Below, one piece after another: positions 33,512 through 41,260 of a stretch of 53,000 bases of DNA. The stretch is from a virus. Within the stretch, counting starts at the first letter, position 1. Every line of letters starts with the position of its first letter. The translations under genes and the position numbers were made by a program. The DNA is taken from positions 1 to 53,000 of IMG/VR virus record IMGVR_UViG_3300031631_000003; one strand, 5' to 3'. The notes beneath the pieces were generated by a model. That model was not told the origin of the DNA, ran no database searches, and was given only the letters and a program-made list of their open reading frames with translations.

Positions 33512-33840
33512 GTGTATACTCCAAGTTCGGGCCTCATAGTTGCCCACAGCTTATTCATTGTTTCAAGAATCTCTTCTTCTGATACTATTTTCAATTGAGA
33601 CTCCTTGATGTAGTTCAGTCTTTCATTCGTATCCATTCTTCTGTACAGGTAATTATCACTGTCATAGGATCTCAACCATGTTCTCTTTCCTTTCTGACAG
33701 GTATAAACATCAACTTTATATTTAAATGAGCCGCTGTAGATTACAGTTGAAACCTCAACTGTTATGCTCACCCTTGATCCATCGCCCCTTCGCAGTATCT
33801 GTTTGTATGCTATATCCACCTTATTCTCCACGTTCCTCAT
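33499..33840 (-). CDS. Hypothetical early protein
   Basis: 113 residues from ATG 33840; an internal GTG nearer 33816 has a better ribosome site (GGAGAATAAG). Contains a beta-rich centre, RVSITVEVSTVIYSGSFKYK, and a C-terminal helix. Overlaps both neighbours by 13-20 bases. Not recognised. Confidence 0.5.
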   Translation of the reverse strand: MRNVENKVDIAYKQILRRGDGSRVSITVEVSTVIYSGSFKYKVDVYTCQKGKRTWLRSYDSDNYLYRRMDTNERLNYIKESQLKIVSEEEILETMNKLWATMRPELGVYTCQM

Positions 33841-34192
33841 GTGTTAGTTTACGTGCCATGTCCCATTTAGCTCTATTCCATCCTATGTAATGCTCCCCAT
33901 CAAAGCTGTAAAACTTCATTGGCTTAAAGACATCACCTCCATAATCTTTAACCATAATAATTTCACCTTTTTTAAACTCACACGGTGGTTTATCATTCTT
34001 ATCAAATGGGTTGTAGGTATATAAGCTTGGGTTTTTGTCATCTGCGTAATAGCTGCCATCTTCATAGTAATGATAACCTCCACATAAATAAAAAGAATCT
34101 TCGTCCGTTGGCTCAGAAAATCTTGCCCAACAATTTTGTATACTCCAACACCAATCGCCAACTTTTAATTCACTAAGTTTCTTATGTTTCAT
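33821..34192 (-). CDS. Hypothetical protein with SH3-like beta pattern
   Basis: 123 residues from ATG 34192. Opens MKHKKLSELKVGDWCWSIQN and has FKKGEIIMVKDYGGDVFKPM, reminiscent of small beta-barrel (SH3/Tudor-like) folds. Tyr/Asp-rich centre. No family recognised; it belongs to the closely packed early operon. Confidence 0.5.
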   Translation of the reverse strand: MKHKKLSELKVGDWCWSIQNCWARFSEPTDEDSFYLCGGYHYYEDGSYYADDKNPSLYTYNPFDKNDKPPCEFKKGEIIMVKDYGGDVFKPMKFYSFDGEHYIGWNRAKWDMARKLTHEERGE

Positions 34193-34200
34193 GTTATCTC

Positions 34201-34803
34201 TCACTCGCACCAAGCTACAGTGCTCATAGGTTTACTGGTTACATCGTTTCTAATGCCAGCATAGTTACCGCATGACGTTCCGTATTTCTCACACTGTTTC
34301 GGCAACCCATGATCCGTATGCATACGCTCATCGTAGTGCTTGCATATCTCCTGACCACGTTGACGATGGCAGACTAGAAATCTATCAATCAACACTGGTT
34401 TGATAACGATCCTTTGTCTCGGTTTTGCTCTTCCCCTGGGTGGGCCGTCAAGTGCAATTGCTGCTGCCCTGAAAGCTCTCGGTTGCATCGTAGGCATCCA
34501 TAGGCAGAGATGGTTCCAGCCCCAAACTTTTCCCCTGAACTCCATCGCGCCCCGTCTAACATCGTGCTCGTTGATGTCAACACATTCATTAACTGTCAGC
34601 GGCCCCTTAGATGTCATGTGACAAGTAGCTCCACGCTTGTATACCTCACCGGCTTCTCTTGCATCACGATACCTTCTCATAGTATGGACTGTATCGTGGC
34701 CTAGCTTCATCATCTCGTAACACATTGAGTATGTGCATCCGAGTTTAGAGGCAACCTGCGTTAGTGTGAGTCCGTCTATTAGGTGGTGGCTTATTCCGCT
34801 CAT
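34201..34803 (-). CDS. Putative HTH DNA-binding protein
   Basis: 200 residues. The N-terminus has a helix-turn-helix-like stretch, DGLTLTQVASKLGCTYSMCY (~10-30). The middle is basic (PPRGRAKPRQRIVIKP), and the C-terminus has scattered Cys/His (CKHYDERMH, CEKYGTSCG). Could be a regulator. ATG overlaps the stop of the tiny membrane gene upstream. Not assigned to a family. Confidence 0.45.
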   Translation of the reverse strand: MSGISHHLIDGLTLTQVASKLGCTYSMCYEMMKLGHDTVHTMRRYRDAREAGEVYKRGATCHMTSKGPLTVNECVDINEHDVRRGAMEFRGKVWGWNHLCLWMPTMQPRAFRAAAIALDGPPRGRAKPRQRIVIKPVLIDRFLVCHRQRGQEICKHYDERMHTDHGLPKQCEKYGTSCGNYAGIRNDVTSKPMSTVAWCE

Positions 34804-34886
34804 ATTGATTCTGCCAGATATGTCAATATAAAATATAAATTAGCTACTGCTGTGGCCACTACCACCCATGGCATTAATCTATTCAT
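34800..34886 (-). CDS. 28-residue membrane protein
   Basis: MNRLMPWVVVATAVANLYFI then LTYLAESI: essentially one membrane helix. Both ends are ATGA overlaps, with the dNMP kinase stop upstream and the 34803 start downstream, so it fills the gap exactly and is probably translated by coupling. Tiny phage membrane proteins of this type often act on host envelope enzymes; the target here is unknown. Confidence 0.55.
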   Translation of the reverse strand: MNRLMPWVVVATAVANLYFILTYLAESI

Positions 34887-35413
34887 ACCGTCACCCCATT
34901 ATCGTCCATAGTATCGATGAAGAAGTTATACGCATTAAATACACCATCACCCATGGCAATATCCATTGTAGCATGGACCCCGTTTTCTGATACGTGGTCA
35001 CTATCTCGCTCCACACTCTTGCGATGAAGATTAACGACAACACCACCGAGTGATGTAATAAGGTCGGCTTCGTCTTGAAAACGAATATCATCAATTACAA
35101 CATTACTCTGGGTGTTTAATATTTTATTATGCATAAGATTACACCAGAAGTCTTCAGCTATCATATTACGGCAGAAATCTGTCCCAAATAATTGCATTAC
35201 TTCTCTTGGTGATTTACCACTGAAAGTACTAAGTGGTTCATGCTTCAAATCCTGGTCGGTGAAATACTCCATAGGTAAGTCAGTAAGTGCGACCAGCGCT
35301 TCTTTTAACGGAGTTGCAAATGATAGTATCGTGTATCCGTGATTATCTCGAAGATACTCCGCTATAGTTGTTTTACCCACCCTTGCCAGTCCTGCTAATC
35401 CAATTATTTTCAC
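34883..35413 (-). CDS. Deoxynucleoside monophosphate kinase
   Basis: 176 residues, GTG start in a GTGA overlap, GGGAG upstream. P-loop GLARVGKTT (~6-14), YTILSFATPLKEAL (LID/substrate helix region) and VVIDDIRFQDEADLI (~98-112) match the phage dNMP kinase family (T4 gp1, T5-like), which phosphorylates dNMPs to supply replication. It sits in the same leftward operon as the polymerase. Confidence 0.8.
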   Translation of the reverse strand: MKIIGLAGLARVGKTTIAEYLRDNHGYTILSFATPLKEALVALTDLPMEYFTDQDLKHEPLSTFSGKSPREVMQLFGTDFCRNMIAEDFWCNLMHNKILNTQSNVVIDDIRFQDEADLITSLGGVVVNLHRKSVERDSDHVSENGVHATMDIAMGDGVFNAYNFFIDTMDDNGVTV

Positions 35414-35592
35414 AACGTCTCCCTCACCTTATTAATTGTCTCGGATAATTCTTCGAGTACTCTTCGTTCCCTGCTCATCTCAGGATCGTTTTCCCTGGGA
35501 ACTGTGAAGTGAACGAAATCTGCACCGATTACGATGTAATAAAACTCACCGAATATTTCCTTCCGAATCCTGACACCATTCTCACCCTTCAT
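35410..35592 (-). CDS. Small early protein
   Basis: 60 residues: MKGENGVRIRKEIFGEFYYI, then IGADFVHFTVPRENDPEMS and a helical end. Start in TGATG overlap, GGGAG upstream; stop overlaps the kinase GTG. Coupling suggests co-expression with the kinase. Unknown function. Confidence 0.55.
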   Translation of the reverse strand: MKGENGVRIRKEIFGEFYYIVIGADFVHFTVPRENDPEMSRERRVLEELSETINKVRETL

Positions 35593-35921
35593 CAATACTC
35601 CCCCACTTCTACGTGTTTATCACCGTAGAAGTCTGTGTACGTTGTCACTTCGGTAGTCCTGCCGTATTTATCTGTAATTATTGTGAGGTTTGGATTAAGA
35701 GATCCGCCCTTGCTGATGGGATTAACACCACCAATCATATTATACTCAGGGTAAGCAAATACAGTTACCGGGCGTTGATAATATGCTGTCGGTCTCCCGG
35801 TAACAGCCCCACCAACAATTGTCCCGACCATGTATGCAACGGTGTTCTCGTTTACGTTCTGTGCTTCTGCTGGAATTGCTGAGAGTGTTAAGATACTCAT
35901 GGCAATTATAATAGATATCAT
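35592..35921 (-). CDS. Secreted small protein
   Basis: 109 residues from ATG 35921 (GTGGAG upstream). Signal peptide MISIIIAMSILTLSAIPAEA with an AEA cleavage site. The mature part has Gly/Tyr-rich sequence, MVGTIVGGAVTGRPTAYYQR, and beta strands. Export from an early gene is uncommon and hints at an envelope-level effect such as superinfection exclusion, which is only inference. Confidence 0.55.
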   Translation of the reverse strand: MISIIIAMSILTLSAIPAEAQNVNENTVAYMVGTIVGGAVTGRPTAYYQRPVTVFAYPEYNMIGGVNPISKGGSLNPNLTIITDKYGRTTEVTTYTDFYGDKHVEVGEY

Positions 35922-35943
35922 GGTGTTCTCCACGGTTGAGTCG

Positions 35944-35956
35944 GTGAATTATTCAC
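35944..35956. promoter_or_regulatory. Short palindrome, possible operator
   Basis: GTGAATTATTCAC, a 13-bp palindrome between the ribbon-helix-helix gene and the secreted-protein gene. Such sites can be bound by Arc-type dimers. The position fits local autoregulation but nothing else supports it. Confidence 0.3.
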
Positions 35957-35971
35957 TGACTGATAAATACG

Positions 35972-36139
35972 TTATAAACGATTATCGACAGTCTGTCTAC
36001 TCATTTCTTTCTGTATAATACGTTTTACAAACATACTCATTGAACGCTCTTCGGATCGGCTCTGTTCCTTGATCCACTTAATTACTTCCGGTGGTAGTTT
36101 CCGAATTGTTAAACTACCTTGATCGCTCCACTTACTCAT
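35972..36139 (-). CDS. Arc-type ribbon-helix-helix regulator
   Basis: 55 residues: MSKWSDQGSLTIRKLPPEVI, then KWIKEQSRSEERSMSMFVKR and a basic helix. The pattern is a beta strand (SLTIRKLP) followed by two helices with SMSMFVKRII, the classic ribbon-helix-helix fold that binds DNA as a dimer. The ATG overlaps the methyltransferase stop (ATGA). Probably a phage transcription regulator. Confidence 0.75.
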   Translation of the reverse strand: MSKWSDQGSLTIRKLPPEVIKWIKEQSRSEERSMSMFVKRIIQKEMSRQTVDNRL

Positions 36140-36885
36140 GTTGTCTCCCTGATACGTTTAGTTGCAATATCGAAATATGCTTTATCAAGTTCGATACCTA
36201 TAAAATTGCGGTTTAAATTCTTGCAGGCAACACCTGTTGTTCCCGAACCCGTTGTAAAATCTAAAACCGTTTCATTCTCATTTGTGTATGTCTTGATTAG
36301 GTACTCCATCAATGGTACTGGTTTTTGGGTTGGGTGGACAGACCCTCTTTCTACAACTTGAAAATCTATCCCCGTTTTTGGGTATCTAACACCATTATTA
36401 TCATTTCTGAAATTAGAATATTTACCGTAGGTTTCTGTCATACTTGTGGATAATTTAGGATCACCAGCTTTATTTTTATATGGGGTGCCTTTGGTAAACT
36501 GAGGATTGTACATGATAGATTTTTGAAAAACTGATATAACTTCAGTATCTTTCATCGGCATCTTTTTTGCATTTAGGTGACCGGTGCCTTTGGGCTTTCT
36601 CCAATACCAATCATACTTATAATTCTTAATGTTACTCATCCTTAAAGCACTACTAAACGGTTCGGAACCAAACAATACAATAGCACCATTAGATTTTATA
36701 ACCCTATTCAACTGCTTCCACATAAGTTCAAGATCGACAACCGTATCCCATTTGCACGCGGTTGTTCCATACGGAGGATCTGTCAAAACCATATCAACAC
36801 TACCGTCTGGTATATTCTTCATCTCTTCCAGGCAATCACCGTGTATCAGACGAGGCTGCTTGTTAAACAAACTTAACTGTTTCAC
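36136..36885 (-). CDS. DNA methyltransferase, DPPY (beta-class-like) type
   Basis: 249 residues from GTG 36885 (GAGG 10 bases upstream); ATG 36903 is possible but lacks a ribosome site. Motif IV DPPYG at ~37 (MVLTDPPYGTTACKWD) precedes the SAM-binding motif DFTTGSGTTGVACKNLNRNF (~213-232), the beta-class order. The target-recognition part lies between. It would methylate adenine or cytosine N4 and may protect phage DNA from restriction or mark replicated DNA. No matching nuclease is adjacent, so it is an orphan. Confidence 0.85.
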   Translation of the reverse strand: MKQLSLFNKQPRLIHGDCLEEMKNIPDGSVDMVLTDPPYGTTACKWDTVVDLELMWKQLNRVIKSNGAIVLFGSEPFSSALRMSNIKNYKYDWYWRKPKGTGHLNAKKMPMKDTEVISVFQKSIMYNPQFTKGTPYKNKAGDPKLSTSMTETYGKYSNFRNDNNGVRYPKTGIDFQVVERGSVHPTQKPVPLMEYLIKTYTNENETVLDFTTGSGTTGVACKNLNRNFIGIELDKAYFDIATKRIRETT

Positions 36886-36892
36886 TCTGTTA

Positions 36893-38737
36893 TTACCTCG
36901 CATAACTGATTAGCTTCTCTGTCTCAGAGATATACCAATCGAAATTAATATCTGATGTGTAAAAACCACTGAGATCGTTACACACTGTTACGTTAAATCC
37001 CTTATTTATCCCAATCCTGCGGTCAGGTGCTTCGGGGTTTTTATCTGTCTGATTTTTCGTTGGAGGCATGACTTTGACAAATTCATCACCGTGTTTAGTG
37101 ATTATATACCTTGTCACGTTCTGTTGCTGAACATCTCCTAGCATCAATTTACTTGACCGGGGAACTTTCGTTCTTAGGCAGAAATCAAGCATATCATCGT
37201 GGTTCTTGATAAATTCTACAGGTTCTGTTCCATGAATTAGAAACGCTTCAGCAGCTTTCGGAACGACGAGCGCTGAGTGATTTTGATGCCATCCGAGTTT
37301 ATATTCATATTTACCTTTGCGTTTTACTTTACCGTTGGTGTATTCTGCCAGGTAATTATTTACGTTCGATAATGCCATGAAATCATATTCTGCTTCTTCA
37401 AGTTCTAGTCCTGTAATTTGTTCGTTTTGCCTACATATCATCCGTAGTTGTAGAATATCTGAGCGTTTAATTCTTACTGTCAGTCCATCAGTGTTACACT
37501 GCAACATCTTAAGATATGGTATCTTTAATAATTCATCAGCAAGCATTGTTAATATCATCTGTCCATTTACTGTAATAGCCATCAAATATTTTATGTCCAA
37601 CAGGAAACTATATTTATTTCCAGCATTGCCAAAGGTGCTATTTAATGCCAATTTAACGGCAAGGTTCTTGGGTGTTTTCTTCGCATACTTCTTTCGCTCC
37701 ACATATAATTCTTGGTAACTATCACAAAACGATTCATTCAAGTGCTCAGGATACAATCTGTTTGCTATAGCAATATTTGGATAATATGAACTATAATCCA
37801 GATCAAGAATAGCGTATTCTTCGTTGCTTTTATATACGACATCTTCTCGACTGGCGTGTAGTCCGCCAGTACCGTACACGTATTTTAGCCCGTCAATTTC
37901 AGCGGTCAAATCATTAATAGCACCTTTGGTTTCAGTTATAGTTCGTTCCTTAAACCATTGGTGTATACGCTGAAATTCAGGGTGATTAAATTTTAAATAA
38001 GGAAGAAGTACTTCTCCTATATTTATTTGTTGTCTGATTGTTTGTCTAGGTCGTTTTGGGGCTGTAGTGAAACATATTCCTGGGCTTTTAGCCTCAAGCC
38101 TATCTTGCATCATTCCCTTACCGATTTTTGTATCATCCCAATTCAAATCAACTCCCAGCTTTTCACGAAGATCGATGGATGCTGTACAGTGATTCAAAAA
38201 CATTTCTGTTGCGTCAACGTCATGCTTACAATACCCAACAAGGTTTTGTATCTGTCCTTCGTTAAGTTCTGAATCTGGTGGATATGGGAGATCAGCTATC
38301 GATCCCATCCTCATATTAAACTCTAGAATTTTCAAGCTGGTTAATTTTGCGATGTTATTGTAGTGGTTCATTGCACATAAATCTAACTCAACCATCAGTC
38401 GATCATTAGTCCATATAATATGTGAGAATCGTTGATCCCAGGGTGTGTTTATAATTGACATTGCCTTATTATAAACATCCTGCACAGTGAGACGATCACA
38501 GTAATTCTTCACTAACCAATGGATAACCGGAACATCAAAACCTAATCCGTTATAAGATACCATCGTGGATAACTGCAATGATCGTTCTTTGATAAAGACT
38601 AATAGGTCTGATATTTCATTCTTACGGATTGACCATTCAAATATTTTATATTTTCCTGAACCGTGGTGCTTAAATACAACACAAAAGCAGGATTTGAATG
38701 TTTCAATATCATAAGTCCAAGTATTATCTGGGTTCAT
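36893..38737 (-). CDS. DNA polymerase, family B
   Basis: 614 residues; ATG 38737 overlaps the HNH stop (TAATG). Exonuclease motifs: TYDIETF (Asp10/Glu12), SYNGLGFD (~62-68), YCKHD (~169-173). Polymerase motifs: A DLDYSSYYPN (~312-321), B KLALNSTFGN (~362-371), C QCNTDGL (~413-419), where the usual DTDS is NTDG. It replicates the phage genome with proofreading. At this length it is one of the shorter family B enzymes; a protein-primed mode is not indicated because the phage carries terminase and a separate primase. Confidence 0.9.
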   Translation of the reverse strand: MNPDNTWTYDIETFKSCFCVVFKHHGSGKYKIFEWSIRKNEISDLLVFIKERSLQLSTMVSYNGLGFDVPVIHWLVKNYCDRLTVQDVYNKAMSIINTPWDQRFSHIIWTNDRLMVELDLCAMNHYNNIAKLTSLKILEFNMRMGSIADLPYPPDSELNEGQIQNLVGYCKHDVDATEMFLNHCTASIDLREKLGVDLNWDDTKIGKGMMQDRLEAKSPGICFTTAPKRPRQTIRQQINIGEVLLPYLKFNHPEFQRIHQWFKERTITETKGAINDLTAEIDGLKYVYGTGGLHASREDVVYKSNEEYAILDLDYSSYYPNIAIANRLYPEHLNESFCDSYQELYVERKKYAKKTPKNLAVKLALNSTFGNAGNKYSFLLDIKYLMAITVNGQMILTMLADELLKIPYLKMLQCNTDGLTVRIKRSDILQLRMICRQNEQITGLELEEAEYDFMALSNVNNYLAEYTNGKVKRKGKYEYKLGWHQNHSALVVPKAAEAFLIHGTEPVEFIKNHDDMLDFCLRTKVPRSSKLMLGDVQQQNVTRYIITKHGDEFVKVMPPTKNQTDKNPEAPDRRIGINKGFNVTVCNDLSGFYTSDINFDWYISETEKLISYAR

Positions 38738-39576
38738 TATGCACACTCTCTGTGTATTTCCATATGGCAGTTAAAACATAGCAATATATGTCCTGCTGGA
38801 TTTATTGAATCATCCCCAAACTTAGCCACTGTCAAGGTGTGGTGAAGTTCTACATCAATAATATCCCCACACTTCTCGCAATAGTTATGCCCATGCTTGT
38901 CACACTGTGCTGATTTGAGATGATAAGTTTGACAGTTTCTTGAATTAGTCGCTTTACTAACTATTGATCTTTTATCTATTTGACTATGAGGATGAAACCC
39001 ATAAATAGGACATAAAAGTTTACACTCTTCTGAGCAGTAGAGATTTGCTTCTCCTAACGCTTTACCTTCATAGGCTAACACTCTCGATTGTACTTGTGCA
39101 GATGTTGGGATAAATCTATTGGTGCAATTTTTACACACCACGGTGATAGTATCATTTATAATTTTTGCTTTATCTGTAATTGGGATACGTGAAAAAAGCA
39201 CTACTGAAGAGCATGGTTTTGATTTTGATATTTTTTTACGTATACTGTCCTTCTTACGAACCACAATACTGTTGTTTTTACGATATTCCTTACTGTGTTT
39301 CTTTATAGATTCTTTATTTTTTAAATAGTAATTACGATTGTATTCTTTCTTATCTAACTTGTGTTCCGTATTATATCTTTTCTTGTACTCTTTTATGTTT
39401 TCTTTATTTAGTAAGGAATAGTTTTTATTATATTGTTTATAGCGACCTTTATTGTTCTGGTAATTATTTGATACTTGAATCTTTGTACACGGTTTACAGT
39501 AATAACTAGAACCATCAAGCCTTTTATAAAATTCAGTTATCGGTTTTTCAATACCGCATTTTGTACACCTTTTCAT
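38737..39576 (-). CDS. HNH homing endonuclease beside the polymerase gene
   Basis: 279 residues from ATG 39576 (GGGGG upstream). A zinc-ribbon start (MKRCTKCGIEKPITEFYKR ... YYCKPC) leads into a long Lys/Asn/Tyr-rich helical linker. A Cys cluster (CKNC, YCSEECKLLCP) precedes the HNH core CEKCGDIIDVELHHTLTVAK ... HILLCFNCHMEIHREC. It is AT-rich and unlike its neighbours. It is a paralogue of the 44075 gene on the other strand and probably mobile, sitting next to polB, a common homing site. Confidence 0.85.
   Translation of the reverse strand: MKRCTKCGIEKPITEFYKRLDGSSYYCKPCTKIQVSNNYQNNKGRYKQYNKNYSLLNKENIKEYKKRYNTEHKLDKKEYNRNYYLKNKESIKKHSKEYRKNNSIVVRKKDSIRKKISKSKPCSSVVLFSRIPITDKAKIINDTITVVCKNCTNRFIPTSAQVQSRVLAYEGKALGEANLYCSEECKLLCPIYGFHPHSQIDKRSIVSKATNSRNCQTYHLKSAQCDKHGHNYCEKCGDIIDVELHHTLTVAKFGDDSINPAGHILLCFNCHMEIHRECA
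38826..38908 (-). repeat. 83-nt HNH-core segment shared with 45034-45116
   Basis: Read on the minus strand it matches 45034-45116 at 82 of 83 bases (one C/T difference). The flanks of the two genes are much more diverged, so the segment forms an inverted near-identical patch of about 83 bp in the genome. Confidence 0.95.
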
Positions 39577-39593
39577 ATTTCCAAACCCCCAAA

Positions 39594-39673
39594 ATAAAAA
39601 AGCTCCATGTGAACATTGCAAAGGTCGGTTCCCAGAGTTAGGGCAGTTGCTTGTTCACATGGAGCTTTTTTAT
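39594..39673. terminator. Strong bidirectional hairpin terminator
   Basis: A perfect 22-bp inverted repeat with arms 39594-39615 (ATAAAAAAGCTCCATGTGAA + CA) and 39652-39673, and a 36-nt loop. With six A on one side and six T on the other it can terminate in both directions. It separates the clamp-like gene from the HNH/polymerase genes in the same leftward operon, so it should reduce read-through into them, unless antiterminated. Confidence 0.85.
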
Positions 39674-39740
39674 AAACTCTAATAGGTTCCGACACCTAAA
39701 TATAGAATACCATGTTGTAAGCAATAAATCAAACAGTCAT

Positions 39741-40196
39741 CTACCCCATCCCCATAATATAAACAGACCAGTTTTCACCGGACACTATCAAGGGTAGGTC
39801 ATCACCAGCAAATTCAAACTTCATTGATTCGACATCACCAATTGCACGTAAAATCAATTTCAGATTCTTCGGATCGATATGAACTGTTGCCTCTGGCTTT
39901 GCTTCCAGGTTCAGCGTTTTATTCAGATTCATTGGGAGCAAGTCGCGATTTAATTCTGTAAACGGTATCCCACCGATGGTATTATTTGCAATAGGCATCC
40001 CAAGCATCAGTTTAAAAGTATCATTATCGACATCACTGATACCGATAATCCCTCCAGTATCACAATCGTGAGTGCATGGAACATTAACTACTCCCATCAC
40101 TGTACCATTGGTGGTGATGTGTTGGATACCGGCTTCAGTGAACCGGATTATATATGGGTATTGTTTACCCTTCAGTAATTCTAAGTTCATAATCAT
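39741..40196 (-). CDS. Sliding-clamp-like or polymerase accessory protein
   Basis: 151 residues from ATG 40196. Mostly beta with a final helix-strand unit, VHIDPKNLKLILRAIGDVES, followed by MKFEFAGDDLPLIVSGENW. The ending resembles the last domain of bacterial DNA polymerase III beta (a helix, then '..P..I......'). At this length it could be a single clamp domain that oligomerises. It lies between the SSB and polymerase genes. The similarity is by eye; structural search is needed to decide. Confidence 0.45.
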   Translation of the reverse strand: MIMNLELLKGKQYPYIIRFTEAGIQHITTNGTVMGVVNVPCTHDCDTGGIIGISDVDNDTFKLMLGMPIANNTIGGIPFTELNRDLLPMNLNKTLNLEAKPEATVHIDPKNLKLILRAIGDVESMKFEFAGDDLPLIVSGENWSVYIMGMG

Positions 40197-40197
40197 A

Positions 40198-40222
40198 AGC
40201 AGGGTGTATCGTACACCCTGCT
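40198..40222 (-). promoter_or_regulatory. Hairpin in the ribosome-binding region of the clamp-like gene
   Basis: A perfect 11-bp stem AGCAGGGTGTA/TACACCCTGCT with a 3-nt loop lies 1 base upstream of the start ATG 40196. The only Shine-Dalgarno (GAGGAG) is at the far base of the stem, partly within it. Folding could bring that site next to the ATG or block ribosome entry. Confidence 0.6.
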
Positions 40223-40233
40223 CCTCGGTTAAA

Positions 40234-41070
40234 TTATACAATCATACCGTTCTGACGAGCTGTTTCAACAGTCCATCCGGCTGCAAGCATCGCTTCCCAA
40301 GTTTGACCACCAGCAAGTGGGGTCATTTGAACCGGTGGTGGTCCCGCAGCGAAATCCGGGGCAGGTGGAGCTTGAACAGGTGGAGCTTGAACAGGTGGAG
40401 CTTGAACAGGTGGAGCTTGAACAGGTGGAGCGGCAGGTACAGGCATCCCACCAACAGGAGTAAGTGATGCACCGGCGGGTAGTGCTTGACCACCGAACCC
40501 AGCAGTGGATACATCGACAGATCCCTGAGTGTCAATAACTTCACCGTATGCGGTCAGTGCAACGGCTTTTGGGTTGAGATACATACCCGCGGTATTACCA
40601 GGTTTTGCATTATTACTGGTAAATTCCATCATAACCTGTACGTAGTAACCGGGCATAATAGCATTGGGTTCGATAAGCACCTTCGCGCCTGTCGCATCGC
40701 AGATCGTTGGGAACCACATCTGGTTGAACCATACAACCCAATTACCAGGATATCCTGCTTGATCACAGGGTTTTTTCATAGATTTATTCGGGATAGTAGA
40801 ATCACCATCTGTGATCTTCCATGAAAACGCTGGCTGTTGGGTCTCACCATTCGGCCATGCTGCAACAGCAGCATCATAAATCTGCTTGCCCCATACTGTT
40901 TCATTCCAGTGTTGCTCCGGTCCTTTCGGAATTGCAACACCAAAACTCATTGCTTCCATGGGTGTTCCGTCATTTTTCATGCGCGGATTACCGTTATTAT
41001 CTTTTACCGGATACATCTTATACAGAGATCCACCAATCATACGTCCAACAGGTGTTGTTAATTCAGCCAT
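40234..41070 (-). CDS. Single-stranded DNA-binding protein, DUF2815 type
   Basis: 278 residues from ATG 41070 (AAAGGAG upstream). The N-terminal ~200 residues fit DUF2815 ssDNA-binding proteins: GRMIGGSLYKMYPVKDNNGN, GVAIPKGPEQHWNETVWGKQ, PGYYVQVMMEFTSNNAKPGN and the conserved MYLNPKAVALTAYGEVI. The C-terminus is a Pro/Ala linker with PVQAPPVQAPP repeats, ending in a helix rather than the acidic tip usual for SSBs. It would coat ssDNA for PolB and the helicases. Confidence 0.8.
   Translation of the reverse strand: MAELTTPVGRMIGGSLYKMYPVKDNNGNPRMKNDGTPMEAMSFGVAIPKGPEQHWNETVWGKQIYDAAVAAWPNGETQQPAFSWKITDGDSTIPNKSMKKPCDQAGYPGNWVVWFNQMWFPTICDATGAKVLIEPNAIMPGYYVQVMMEFTSNNAKPGNTAGMYLNPKAVALTAYGEVIDTQGSVDVSTAGFGGQALPAGASLTPVGGMPVPAAPPVQAPPVQAPPVQAPPVQAPPAPDFAAGPPPVQMTPLAGGQTWEAMLAAGWTVETARQNGMIV
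40367..40431 (-). repeat. 15-bp tandem repeat coding PVQAP
   Basis: Four near-identical 15-bp units in the SSB linker, giving PVQAP repeats. Copy number could vary by slippage without breaking the frame. Confidence 0.85.
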
Positions 41071-41098
41071 TTTTAATTCTCCTTTCAAGTTTTGTTAT

Positions 41099-41260
41099 TT
41101 AATTAGAACAATATCCGCCACAATAGCCGACAGGTATATCCCATGTATTTGCGCATACTTGTTGTTTCTGATTGCCGACACAGATGCATGAACAGCTTGC
41201 CTGAGCCATCGTTCCTGTAAATCCAAGTAACAGAAATACAACCAGTAATATATTCTTCAT
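41099..41260 (-). CDS. Small secreted Cys-rich protein
   Basis: 53 residues, ATG 41260 right after the DUF2800 stop, with AAAGGAG inside that stop region. Signal peptide MKNILLVVFLLLGFTGTMAQ with an AQA-type site, then a 33-residue mature part with six Cys (ASCSCICVGNQ...CANT...YCGGYC). Disulphides or metal binding are likely in the periplasm. A secreted knottin-like peptide inside the replication operon is unusual. Function unknown. Confidence 0.65.
   Translation of the reverse strand: MKNILLVVFLLLGFTGTMAQASCSCICVGNQKQQVCANTWDIPVGYCGGYCSN

Noticed and set aside
40072-41191. Rightward ORFs opposite the SSB gene
   Set aside because: They are shadows of the strong leftward DUF2815 gene and the secreted peptide, without ribosome sites.
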